A stretch of 64,000 nucleotides of DNA from Gordius sp. MW1 (taxonomy: Eukaryota > Nematomorpha > Gordioida > Gordea > Gordiidae). Under the pieces are notes generated by a model, which searched no databases, was not told where the DNA came from, and saw nothing but the letters and a program-made list of their open reading frames with translations. The position numbers and the translations under genes were made by a program. This document shows, piece after piece, positions 25,101 through 35,565 of the stretch. The DNA lies in NCBI GenBank assembly GCA_964036665.1, contig OZ038527.1, forward strand, positions 12,865,835 to 12,929,834, in the 5' to 3' direction. Position 1 is the stretch's first letter. Each line of letters opens with the position of its first letter.

Positions 25101-26032
25101 TTAAAAAGCGATATTGAAACAATCTAAAAGCAACACGAAAATTTTAATTTCTCTCAATCTAAAACTTCCCCCCGTGGAAAAATTCCTAACGAGATCCTAA
25201 CAAGGACATAATGCTAAGAATATTTAGTAACTTTTTAAGATTTTTTCAGCCCCCTTTCGAAAGAATACGAAAAAAAATATTTTTATCGACCTCAAAATTT
25301 TTTCAACTTTTTTGTTTGACCATATATCCCTCATCAAAATTTTCGATATCAGAGGTGAATTCCGTGAAAAATTTTTTTTTTAAAGACTCATCAAAAATTA
25401 TTAACTTTATATCACGATCGCATAGAGCTTGTTACACAAAAACTAGAGACACGCTTAAAAAGCGATATTGAAACAATCTAAACGCAACACGAAAGATTTA
25501 ATTTCTCTCAATCTAAAACTTCCCCCCGTGCCTAAAATTCTTATCGAGATCCTAAGAAGGACATAATTCTATGAATATTTACTAACTTTTAAAGATGTTT
25601 TCAGCCACCTTTCGAAAGAATATGAAAAAAAATATTTTTTTCGACCTCAAATTTTTTCAACTTTTTTGTTTGACCATATACCCCTCATGAAAATTTTCAA
25701 TATCAGAGGTGAATTCCGTGAAAATTTTTTTTTTTATCTATTCATAAAAAATTATTAACTTTAAATCACGATCGCATAGAGCTTGTTTTACAAAAACTAG
25801 AGACAGACTTAAAAGGCGATATTGAAACAATCTAAAAGCAACACGAAAATTTTAATTTCTCTCAATCTAAAACTTCCCCCCGTGAAAAAATTCTTAACGA
25901 GATCCTAACAAGGACATAATGCTAAGAATATTTAGTAACTTTTTAAGATTTTTTCAGCCCCCTTTCAAAAGAATATGAAAAAAAATATTTTTTTCGACCT
26001 CAAAATTTTTTCAACTTTTTGTTTTGACCATA
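22141..26032. repeat. Family B higher-order repeat, copy 1 (3892 bp, 11 monomers)
   Basis: Private variants recur downstream. The C11 run at 23043-23053 and CAGAAGAATATG at 22427 recur 3892 bp later, while AAAAAATGTTTTTTTCG near 24210, TACGAAAAAAAATATTTTTATCG near 25267 and CGTGCCTAAAATTC near 25528 recur 3538 bp later. The 354-bp difference equals one monomer, an extra unit of the TTTAGTAACTTTTTAAG type near 23.46-23.82 kb. Confidence 0.88.
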
Positions 26033-29000
26033 TATCCCTCATCAAAATTTTCGATATCAGAGGTGAAATCCGTGAAAAAAATTTTTTTGATCACTCATCA
26101 AAAATTATTAACTTTAAATCACGATCGCATAGAGCTTGTTTCACAAAAACTAGAGACACGCTTAAAAAGCGATATTGAAACAATCTAAACGCAACACGAA
26201 AATTTTAATTTCTCTCAATCTAAAACTTCCCCCCGTGCAAAAATTCTTATCGAGATCCTAACAAGGACATAATTCTAAGAATATTTACTAACTTTTAAAG
26301 ATTTTTTCAGCCCCCTTTCAGAAGAATATGAAAAAAAATATTTTTTTGACCTCAAAATATTTTCAACTTTTTTGTTTGACCATATACCCCTCATGAAAAT
26401 TTTCGATATCAGAGGTGAATTCCGTGAAAAAATTTTTTTTGATCATTTATCAAAAATTATTAACTTTAAATCACGATCGCATAGAGCTTGTTTTACAAAA
26501 ACTAGAGACACGCTTAAAAAGCGATATTGAAACAATCTAAAAGCAACACGAAAATTTTAATTTCTCTCAATCTAAAACTTACCCCTGTGCAAAAATTCTT
26601 AACGAGATCCAAACAAGGACATAATGCCAAGAATATTTACTAACTTTTAAAGATTTTTTCAGCCCCCTTTCGATAGAATATGAAAAAAAATATTTTTTTC
26701 GACCTCTAAATTTTTTCAACTTTTTTGTTTGACCATATATCCCTCATCAAAATTTTCGATATCAGAGGTGAATTCCGTGAAAAATTTTTTTTTTAAAGAC
26801 TCATCAAAAATTATTAACTTTAAATCACGATCGCATAGAGCTTGTTACACAAAAACTAGAGACACGCTTAAAAAGCGATATTGAAACAATCTAAACGCAA
26901 CACGAAAATTTTAATTTCTCTCAATCTAAAACTTCCCCCCCCCCCGCAAAAATTCTTATCGAGATCCTAAGAAGGACATAATTCTATGAATATTTACTAA
27001 CTTTTAAAGATGTTTTCAGCCCCCTTTCGAAAGAATATGAAAAAAAAAATTTTTTTCGACCTCAAAATTTTTTCAACTTTTTTGTTTGACCATATACCCC
27101 TCATCAAAATTTTCGATATCAGAGGTGAATTCCGTGAAAAATTTTTTTTTTATCTATTCATAAAAAATTATTAACTTTAAATCACGATCGCATAGAGCTT
27201 GTTTCACAAAAACTAGAGACAGACTTAAAAGGCGATATTGAAACAATCTAAAAGCAACACGAAAATTTTAATTTCTCTCAATCTAAAACTTCCCCCCGTG
27301 GAAAAATTCCTAACGAGATCCTAACAAGGACATAATGCTAAGAATATTTAGTAACTTTTTAAGATTTTTTCAGCCCCCTTTTGAAAGAATATGAAAAAAA
27401 ATATTTTTTTCGACCTCAAAATTTTTTCAACTTTTTTGTTTGACCATATATCCCTCATCAAAATTTTCGATATCAGAGGTGAATTCCGTGAAAAAATTTT
27501 TTTTAAAGACTCATCAAAAATTATTAACTTTAAATCACGATCGCATAGAGCTTGTTACACAAAAACTAGAGACACGCTTAAAAAGCTATATTGAAACAAT
27601 CTAAACGCAACACGAAAGATTTAATTTCTCTCAATCTAAAACTTCCCCCCGTGCAAAAATTCTTATCGAGATCCTAAAAAGGACATAATTCTATGAATAT
27701 TTACTAACTTTTAAAGATGTTTTCAGCCCCCTTTCGAAAGAATATGAAAAAAAATGTTTTTTTCGACCTCAAAATTTTTTCAACTTTTTTGTTTGACCAT
27801 ATACCCCTCATGAAAATTTTCGATATCAGAGGTGAATTCCGTGAAAAAATTTTTTTTTATCTATTCACAAAAAATTATTAACTTTAAATCACGATCGCAT
27901 AGAGCTTGTTTCACAAAAACTAGAGACATTCTTAAAAGGCGATATTGAAACAATCTAAAAGCAACACGAAAATTTTAATTTCTCTCAATCTAAAACTTCC
28001 CCCCGTGCAAAAATTCTTATCGAGATCCTAAGAAGGACATACTTCTATGAATATTTACTAACTTTTAAAGATGTTTTCAGCCCCCTTTCGAAAGAATATG
28101 AAAAAAAATATTTTTTTCGACCTCAAAATTTTTTCAACTTTTTTGTTTGACCATATACCCCTCATGAAAATTTTCGATATCAGAGGTGAATTCCGTGAAA
28201 AAATTTTTTTTATCTATTCATAAAAAATTATTAACTTTAAATCACGATCGCATAGAGCTTGTTTCACAAAAACTAGAGACAGACTTAAAAGGCGATATTG
28301 AAACAATCTAAAAGCAACACGAAAATTTTAATTTCTCTCATTCTAAAACTTCCCCCCGTGCAAAAATTCTTATCGAGATCCTAAGAAGGACATAATTCTA
28401 TGAATATTTACTAACTTTTAAAGATGTTTTCAGCCCCCTTTCGAAAGAATATGAAAAAAAATATTTTTTTCGACCTCAAAATTTTTTCAACCATTTTGTT
28501 TGACCATATGCCCCTCATGAAAATTTTCGATATCAGAGATGAATTCCGTGAAAAAACATTTTTTTGATCACTCATCAAAAATTATTAACTTTAAATCACG
28601 ATCGCATAGAGCTTGTTTCACAAAAACTAGAGACACGCTTAAAAAGCGATATTGAAACAATCTAAAAGCAACACGAAAATTTTAATTTCTCTCAATCTAA
28701 AACTTCCCCCCGTGGAAAAATTCCTAACGAGATCCTAACAAGGACATAATGCTAAGAATATTTAGTAACTTTTTAAGATTTTTTCAGCCCCCTTTCGAAA
28801 GAATACGAAAAAAAATATTTTTATCGACCTCAAAATTTTTTCAACTTTTTTGTTTGACCATATATCCCTCATCAAAATTTTCGATATCAGAGGTGAATTC
28901 CGTGAAAAATTTTTTTTTTAAAGACTCATCAAAAATTATTAACTTTAAATCACGATCGCATAGAGCTTGTTACACAAAAACTAGAGACACGCTTAAAAAG

Positions 29001-29570
29001 CGATATTGAAACAATCTAAACGCAACACGAAAGATTTAATTTCTCTCAATCTAAAACTTCCCCCCGTGCCTAAAATTCTTATCGAGATCCTAAGAAGGAC
29101 ATAATTCTATGAATATTTACTAACTTTTAAAGATGTTTTCAGCCACCTTTCGAAAGAATATGAAAAAAAATATTTTTTTCGACCTCAAATTTTTTCAACT
29201 TTTTTGTTTGACCATATACCCCTCATGAAAATTTTCGATATCAGAGGTGAATTCCGTGAAAAATTTTTTTTTTTATCTATTCATAAAAAATTATTAACTT
29301 TAAATCACGATCGCATAGAGCTTGTTTTACAAAAACTAGAGACAGACTTAAAAGGCGATATTGAAACAATCTAAAAGTAACACGAAAATTTTAATTTCTC
29401 TCAATCTAAAACTTCCCCCCGTGAAAAAATTCTTAACGAGATCCTAACAAGGACATAATGCTAAGAATATTTAGTAACTTTTTAAGATTTTTTCAGCCCC
29501 CTTTCAAAAGAATATGAAAAAAAATATTTTTTTCGACCTCAAAATTTTTTCAACTTTTTGTTTTGACCAT
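26033..29570. repeat. Family B higher-order repeat, copy 2 (3538 bp, 10 monomers)
   Basis: Follows copy 1 directly and repeats its marker variants in order: CAGAAGAATATG at 26319, the C11 run at 26935-26945, ATGTTTTTTTCG near 27748, the TACGAAAA variant near 28805 and CGTGCCTAAAATTC near 29067. It lacks one of the two adjacent TTTAGTAAC monomers of copy 1. A third copy starts at 29571 with the same GGTGAAATCCG variant but soon departs. Confidence 0.88.
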
Positions 29571-32024
29571 ATATCCCTCATCAAAATTTTCGATATCAGA
29601 GGTGAAATCCGTGAAAAAATTTTTTTTTAAAGACTCATCAAAAATTATTAACTTTAAATCACGATCGCATAGAGCTTGTTACACAAAAACTAGAGACACG
29701 CTTAAAAAGCGATATTGAAACAATCTAAACGCAACACGAAAGATTTAATTTCTCTCAATCTAAAACTTCCCCCCGTGCAAAAATTCTTATCGAGATCCTA
29801 AGAAGGACATAATTCTATGAATATTTACTAATTTTTAAAGATGTTTTCAGCCCCCTTTCAAAAGAATATGAAAAAAAATATTTTTTTCGACCTCAAAATT
29901 TTTTCAACTTTTTTGTTTGACCATATAACCCTCATGAAAATTTTCGATATCAGAGGTGAATTCCGTGAAAAAAATTTTTTTTATCTATTCATAAAAAATT
30001 ATTAACTTTAAATCACGATCGCATAGAGCTTGTTTCACAAAAACTAGAGACAGACTTAAAAGGCGATATTGAAACAATCTAAAAGCAACACGAAAATTTT
30101 AATTTCTCTCAATCTAAAACTTCCCCCCGTGGAAAAATTCCTAACGAGATCCTAACAAGGACATAATGCTAAGAATATTTAGTAACTTTTTAAGATTTTT
30201 TCAGCCCCCTTTCAAAGAATATGAAAAAAAATATTTTTTTCGACCTTAAAATTTTTTGAAATTTTTTGTTTGACCATATATCCCTCATCAAAATTTTCGA
30301 TATCAGAGGTGAATTCCGTGAAAAAATTTTTTTTTAAAAGTCTCATCAAAAATTATTAACTTTAAATCACGATCGCATAGAGCTTGTTACACAAAAACTA
30401 GAGACACGCTTAAAAAGCGATATTGAAACAATCTAAACGCAACACGAAAGATTTAATTTCTCTCAATCTAAAACTTCCCCCCGTGCAAAAATTCTTATCG
30501 AGATCCTAAGAAGGACATAATTCTATAAATATTTACTAACTTTTAAAGGTGTTTTCAGCCCCCTTTCGAAAGAATATGAAAAAAAATATTTTTTTCGACC
30601 TCAAAATTTTTTCAACTTTTTTGTTTGACCATATACCCCTCATGAAAATTTTCGATATCAGAGGTGAATTCCGTGAAAAATTTTTTTTATTATCTATTCA
30701 TAAAAAATTATTAACTTTAAATCACGATCGCATAGAGCTTGTTTCACAAAAACTAGAGACAGACTTAAAAGGCGATATTGAAACAATCTAAAAGCAACAC
30801 AAAAATTTTAATTTCTCTCAATCTAAAACTTCCCCCCGTGGAAAAATTCTTAACGAGATCCTAACAAGGACATAATGCTAAGAATATTTAGTAACTTTTT
30901 AAGATATTTTCAGCCCCCTTTCGAAAGAATATGAAAAAAAATTTTTTTTTCGACCTCAAAATTTTTTCAACTTTTTTGTTTGACCATATATCCCTCATCA
31001 AAATTTTCGATATCAGAGGTGAATTCCGTGAAAAAATTTTTTTTGATCACTCATCAAAAATTATTAACTTTAAATCACGATCGCATAGAGCTTGTTTCAC
31101 AAAAACTAGAGACACGCTTAAAAAGCGATATTGAAACAATCTAAACGCAACACAAAAATTTTAATTTCTCTCAATCTAAAACTTCCCCCCGTGCAAAAAT
31201 TCTTATCGAGATCCTAACAAGGACATAATGCTAAGAATATTTATTAACTTTTAAAGATTTTTTCAGCCCCCTTTCAAAAGAATATGAAAAAAAATATTTT
31301 TTTCGACCTCAAAATTTTTTCAACTTTTTTGTTTGAACATATACCCCTCATAAAAATTTTCGATATCAGAGGTAAATTCCGTGAAAAATTTTTTTTGATC
31401 ACTCATCAAAAACTATTAACTTTAAATCACGATCGCATAGAGCTTGTTTCACAAAAACTAGAGACAGACTTAAAAGGCGATATTGAACTAAAAGCAACAC
31501 GAAAATTTTAATTTCTCTCAATCTAAAACTTCCCCCCGTGCAAAAATTCTTATCGAGATCCTAACAAGGACATAATGCTAAGAATATTTACTAACTTTTG
31601 AAGATTTTTTCAGCCCCCTTTCGAAAGAATATGAAAAAAATATTTTTTTCGACCTCAAGATTTTTTCAACTTTTTTGTGTGATCATATACCCCTCATGAA
31701 AATTTTCGATATCAGAGGTGAATTCCGTTAATAAATTTTTTTGATCACTCATCAAAAATTATTAACTTTAAATCACGATCGCATAGAGCTTGTTTCACAA
31801 AAACTAGAACAATCGAAACGCAACACGAAAATTTTAATTTCTCTCAATCTAAAACTTCCCCCCGTGCAAAAATTCTTATCGAGATCCTAACAAGGACATA
31901 ATTCTAAGAATATTTAATAACTTTTAAACATTTTTTCAGCCCCCTTTCACAAGAATATGAAAAAAAATATTTTTTTTGACCTCAAAATATTTTCAACTTT
32001 TTTGTTTGACCATATACCCCTCAT
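29571..32024. repeat. Family B array up to the first transposon
   Basis: Ordinary B monomers. The stretch of about 31.26-32.02 kb closely repeats 19.97-20.74 kb, including the unusual GTGTGATCATATACC, CCGTTAATAAATTT and an internal loss giving AACTAGAACAATCG (20518 and 31803). It ends with CCCCTCAT at 32017-32024, the left target-site duplication of the transposon. Confidence 0.9.
32017..32024. repeat. Target-site duplication, left of hAT copy 1
   Basis: CCCCTCAT, identical to 34714-34721. The same octamer is part of many family B monomers, so the target lies at the conserved CATATACCCCTCAT segment. Confidence 0.95.
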
Positions 32025-32180
32025 CAGAGCTGTTAAGTAACTAGTTACATGTAACTAGTTCCTGGAACTAGTTACTTTTCTTCAGTAAAGTAACTGTAAT
32101 CAGTTACTTTTACTTCAGGGTAACTGTAACTGTAGTTAGTTACATTATTTCAGTAACTGTGTAACTAAAGTTACAGTTAC
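32025..32180. promoter_or_regulatory. hAT left terminal inverted repeat and subterminal transposase-binding-type repeats
   Basis: After the 12-bp terminal repeat comes a perfect 22-bp palindrome (32039-32060, centred on ACATGT), then a 10-bp inverted repeat around one base (32053-32073, arms AACTAGTTCC and GGAACTAGTT), then multiple GTAACTGTAA and AGTTAC units. hAT transposases bind short subterminal repeats of this kind. The role here is inferred from position and repetition. Confidence 0.75.
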
Positions 32181-32243
32181 TTTTTATAAATTAAAATACT
32201 TTTAATTAAATATTAAAATTACACGTCTAGTTTGTGTACTTCA

Positions 32244-32315
32244 CTTCACCTTGATTAATTTCCTTCGCATTTCTAATTACTTCACTTTAATTAATTTCCT
32301 TCGCATTTCGAATTA
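32244..32315 (+). repeat. 36-bp tandem duplication upstream of the transposase (copy 1)
   Basis: Units 32244-32279 and 32280-32315 share CTTCAC, ATTAATTTCCTTCGCATTTC and AATTA with a few differences. It lies between the subterminal repeats and the start codon. Apart from this, 32181-32517 is AT-rich with no feature I can name. It probably holds the promoter and 5' leader. Confidence 0.85.
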
Positions 32316-32517
32316 TAATCTATTTTATCAAAATATTTTTGAGTCTACATTAAACAGATTGGAGATTGTTAAATTTTTATCAATTAAAAGGTATTCTTAA
32401 ATTTTACTATGCTTGTGTTTATAATGTATTTATTTGCAAATTTATTGAGAGTTATCAATCTTAAACTTTATATTTGTTCTCTATTTTAATATCTAGCTTG
32501 TATTATTTTGTTTTGAC

Positions 32518-34515
32518 ATGGAAATTCAAGAGAAATGTCCCTGGCCCTTCTTTGTAAATATTTTTTCTTTAACGAAAAAAGAAGCAAATAAGATGATTTT
32601 CTTATGTCAATTGTGCAGCCCTAAAGTTAACTACATATCAGCTCCTTTGAATACCACTGCAAATTTATGGAAGCACATAAAAGTAACTATTTTAACCTTG
32701 ATGATTAATTTTTAGAGAATACATCCTCATAAATATGAAAAAATTAAAGATAATAAGTCAACACCAACAGGGAAGCAAACCAAACTAACTTCCACCTTTA
32801 ATAAAGTTACAGTGGATAATGCCTTATTATCCTTCATAATAAATGCAAATATGCCGTTTTCACTAGTTGAAAACAAATATTTTTTAGATTTCTTAAAGTT
32901 GCTTCAACCAAACATCAAAGTGATGTGCAGACAAACGCTAACTAAAAGAATTTCAACATACGTACTTAAAATGAAACAAATCATTTGTAATAATCTATTA
33001 CCATTACCCTATGTCTGCACAACTGTAGACTGTTGGAAAGCATTTAATCGGTATTTAATATATTTATATATCCTTAATTAATGTTTAGCTCTTTTATAGC
33101 TGTAACAGTTCACTGGATAGATAGTGACTCATTGAAAAGGGTTTCTGCAGTTTTAGCCTTTAGAAGGCTAGAAGGCAAGCACAGCTTTGATGTGCTATGC
33201 AAGGTTATGGTTTCCATATTCAAGGAGTTCCATATACAGAACAAAAACATTTGTACCACAACTGATAATGCTACAAATTTCGTAAAAGCCTTCAAGTATA
33301 TTATATAACTTTATTAAATCATAATACATTATAGATTGTTCAACCCTGACAATCAGAGTGAGGAAGATGTGATAGAGGAAATTTCTGTTGAAGAAATTTT
33401 GTCAAAAGCAGGATTATTTGGCCATGATCCTCTAGAATATGACTTTTTACCTTGTCACAAAAGGTGTGCATGTCACACTCTAAATTTGGTTGCAACCAGT
33501 GATGTAAATAAAGTCATTTTACAAAAAGAGGATTTTAAAAGCATTTATGTGTCCTCTATAACAAAATGCCAAAACTTATGGAATCTTTAGAGTAGATCCT
33601 CCCAAACATTTGAATTAATTAAAAAGCATTTAAGCTCTCAATTGATTTGCCCTGTTCCAACGAGGTGGAATAGTTTTTTTGATGCGTTAACAAATATTTT
33701 GTCTTATATCTCGAAAAAGCCATCACAACTTAATTCGCTTTGTGATGAATTGAATATAGAAAGGTTTCTTAGGCGTGATTGTGATTTTATTGCTGAATAC
33801 TGCAAAGTAAATAATATTTTTTATCTAATTCAATAAATTGTTTTTATATTATTAGGTTCTGGAACCTATAGCTAAGGCAATCGAATTTCTTCAAGGAGAA
33901 AATTATATGTACGATTTCTCAGGTTATATTAAATTTACAGCAAATTGGAAACCTTAAGTGGTGTAACCCTCTAAAGGAAGCATTAATTAAAGGCATTAAA
34001 AAAGGTACAAAGCTATGCATGTTAAATTTAAAATATTATAGATTTCCCGATCTATATAGTGTGGATAATTTGGTCGCAGCGATCCTCCATCCAATTTTTA
34101 AAACAAATTGGCCGTGGATCCGTCTTGAAAAAAATAAAAGAATTAAAGAAGATATTTTAAGTTACATTAATTCCTTAATCCCTAACCAGGAGGAAAGACC
34201 TGACCTAGAGGAACCAAATACGTTGGATTTTTTTAATCTTTCAAAGTCGAAAAGTATTCAAGAGAGCATTCACACGTTTATAAATTCGAATAATAGTGAT
34301 TTGTTAATATATAATAATTTTCCTAAATTGAAAAAACTTTTCATTAAATTCAATGTACCCCTACCATCGAGCGCCCCGTCGAGCGTCTTTTTAGTCTAGG
34401 TAAATTAATTTTCAGTGAAAAGCGAACTAGCTTATTAGATGACAATATAGAAAATAACGTATTATTGAAATTGAATCATCATTTATTACCTTCTGATTTT
34501 TATACAAATGATTAA
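32518..34515 (+). pseudogene. hAT transposase, five exons, inactivated (copy 1)
   Basis: Would encode about 610 residues, normal for hAT transposases, which excise and reinsert the element in the nucleus. Exons: 32518-32682, 32716-33050, 33089-33295, 33335-33806, 33856-34515. The introns are GT-AG and only 33, 38, 39 and 49 bp. Joining them restores family motifs across each junction. Residues about 30-65 form a BED zinc finger (CQLC, then H-x4-H completed across intron 1). The catalytic core shows TTVDCW (Asp at 33028-33030), TTTDNATNF (Asp at 33264-33266), the CHKRCACHTLNL motif and TRWNSFFDAL. VERLFS near the C-terminus supplies the likely third acidic residue (Glu, 34381-34383) in the dimerisation region. 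Lesions: in-frame TAG at 33588-33590 (a CAG-to-TAG change would explain it), a frame change at about 33913 with several expected residues missing, and a one-base loss at 34377/34378. Family membership is firm; inactivity is very likely. Confidence 0.93.
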
Positions 34516-34520
34516 ATAAA
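34515..34520 (+). terminator. Possible polyadenylation signal (hAT copy 1)
   Basis: AATAAA overlapping the last base of the transposase stop codon TAA (34513-34515). Plausible by position, but the region is AT-rich, so chance is possible. Confidence 0.35.
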
Positions 34521-34555
34521 TAGAATTAAAAATTTTCGTTTTTTCAAATTTTCTA

Positions 34556-34713
34556 GAGTAACTTTAGATGTAACTAGTTCCATCGGGTAAGTAACTGGAA
34601 CTGTAATCAGTTACATTTGAAAAAATGTAACTGTAACTGTAATTAGTTACATTTTTTGTGAAAGTAACTGTAACTTAACTAGTTACTGTGGTGAAGTAAC
34701 TTTAACAGCTCTG
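34556..34713. promoter_or_regulatory. hAT right subterminal repeats and terminal inverted repeat (copy 1)
   Basis: About ten GTAACT or AGTTAC motifs in both orientations in the last 160 bp, ending in TTAACAGCTCTG. This mirrors the left end in motif content, though the order differs. Confidence 0.75.
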
Positions 34714-34721
34714 CCCCTCAT
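34714..34721. repeat. Target-site duplication, right of hAT copy 1
   Basis: CCCCTCAT immediately after the terminal CTCTG. Family B sequence resumes in register. Confidence 0.95.
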
Positions 34722-35064
34722 GAATATTTTCGCTATCAGAGGTGAATTCCGTGAAAAATTTTTTTTTGATCATTCATCAAAAATTATTAACTTTAAATCA
34801 CGATCGCATAGAGCTTGTTTCACAAAAACTAGAGACACGCTTAAAAAGCGATATTGAAACAATCTAAACGCAACACAAAAATTTTAATTTCTCTCAATCT
34901 AAAACTTCCCCCCGTGCAAAAATTCTTATCGAGATCCTAACAAGGATATAATGCTAAGAATATTTATTAACTTTTAAAGATTTTTTCAGCCCCCTTTCAA
35001 AAGAATATGAAAAAAAATATTTTTTTCGACCTCAAATTTTTTCAACTTTTTGTTTGACCATATA

Positions 35065-35072
35065 CCCCTCAT
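35065..35072. repeat. Target-site duplication, left of hAT copy 2
   Basis: CCCCTCAT, identical to 37762-37769. Confidence 0.95.
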
Positions 35073-35291
35073 CAGAGCTGTTAAGTAACTAGTTACATGT
35101 AACTAGTTCCTGGAACTAGTTACTTTTCTTCAGTAAAGTAACTGTAATCAGTTACTTTTACTTCAGGGTAACTGTAACTGTAGTTAGTTACATTATTTCA
35201 GTAACTGTGTAACTAAAGTTACAGTTACTTTTTATAAATTAAAATACTTTTAATTAAATATTAAAATTACACGTCTAGTTTGTGTACTTCA

Positions 35292-35363
35292 CTTCACCTT
35301 GATTAATTTCCTTCGCATTTCTAATTACTTCACTTTAATTAATTTCCTTCGCATTTCGAATTA
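35292..35363 (+). repeat. 36-bp tandem duplication upstream of the transposase (copy 2)
   Basis: Identical counterpart of 32244-32315 at +3048. Confidence 0.85.
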
Positions 35364-35565
35364 TAATCTATTTTATCAAAATATTTTTGAGTCTACATTA
35401 AACAGATTGGAGATTGTTAAATTTTTATCAATTAAAAGGTATTCTTAAATTTTACTATGCTTGTGTTTATAATGTATTTATTTGCAAATTTATTGAGAGT
35501 TATCAATCTTAAACTTTATATTTGTTCTCTATTTTAATATCTAGCTTGTATTATTTTGTTTTGAC

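Larger units (their letters stand above)
32025..34713 (+). mobile_element. hAT-superfamily DNA transposon, copy 1
   Basis: A 2689-bp element. It begins CAGAGCTGTTAA and ends with the exact reverse complement TTAACAGCTCTG. It is bounded by the 8-bp direct duplication CCCCTCAT (32017-32024 and 34714-34721), the target-site length diagnostic of hAT. Subterminal regions are dense in GTAACT/AGTTAC motifs. The interior encodes one BED-finger hAT transposase gene on the plus strand (32518-34515), broken by a stop and two frameshifts. Terminal sequences look intact, so it might be mobilised in trans by a related active element. The CAGAG start and subterminal short repeats recall Tol2-like hATs, but family assignment needs a database search. 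Confidence 0.96.
34714..35072. repeat. Single family B monomer between the two hAT copies
   Basis: 359 bp including both target-site octamers (34714-34721 and 35065-35072). It reads GAATATTTTCGCTATCAG just after the element and has AAGGATATAATGC and CAACACAAAAATT, variants shared with monomers near 49.2, 55.5 and 59.2 kb. With the 2689-bp element it makes the 3048-bp duplicated unit. Confidence 0.95.

Noticed and set aside
32716..33050. Separate small genes for each reading frame within the transposon
   Set aside because: The frames are exons of one transposase; GT-AG joins and family motifs link them.
33110..33295. Minus-strand 61-codon frame within the transposon (also 36158-36343)
   Set aside because: Shadow of transposase exon 3 on the opposite strand.
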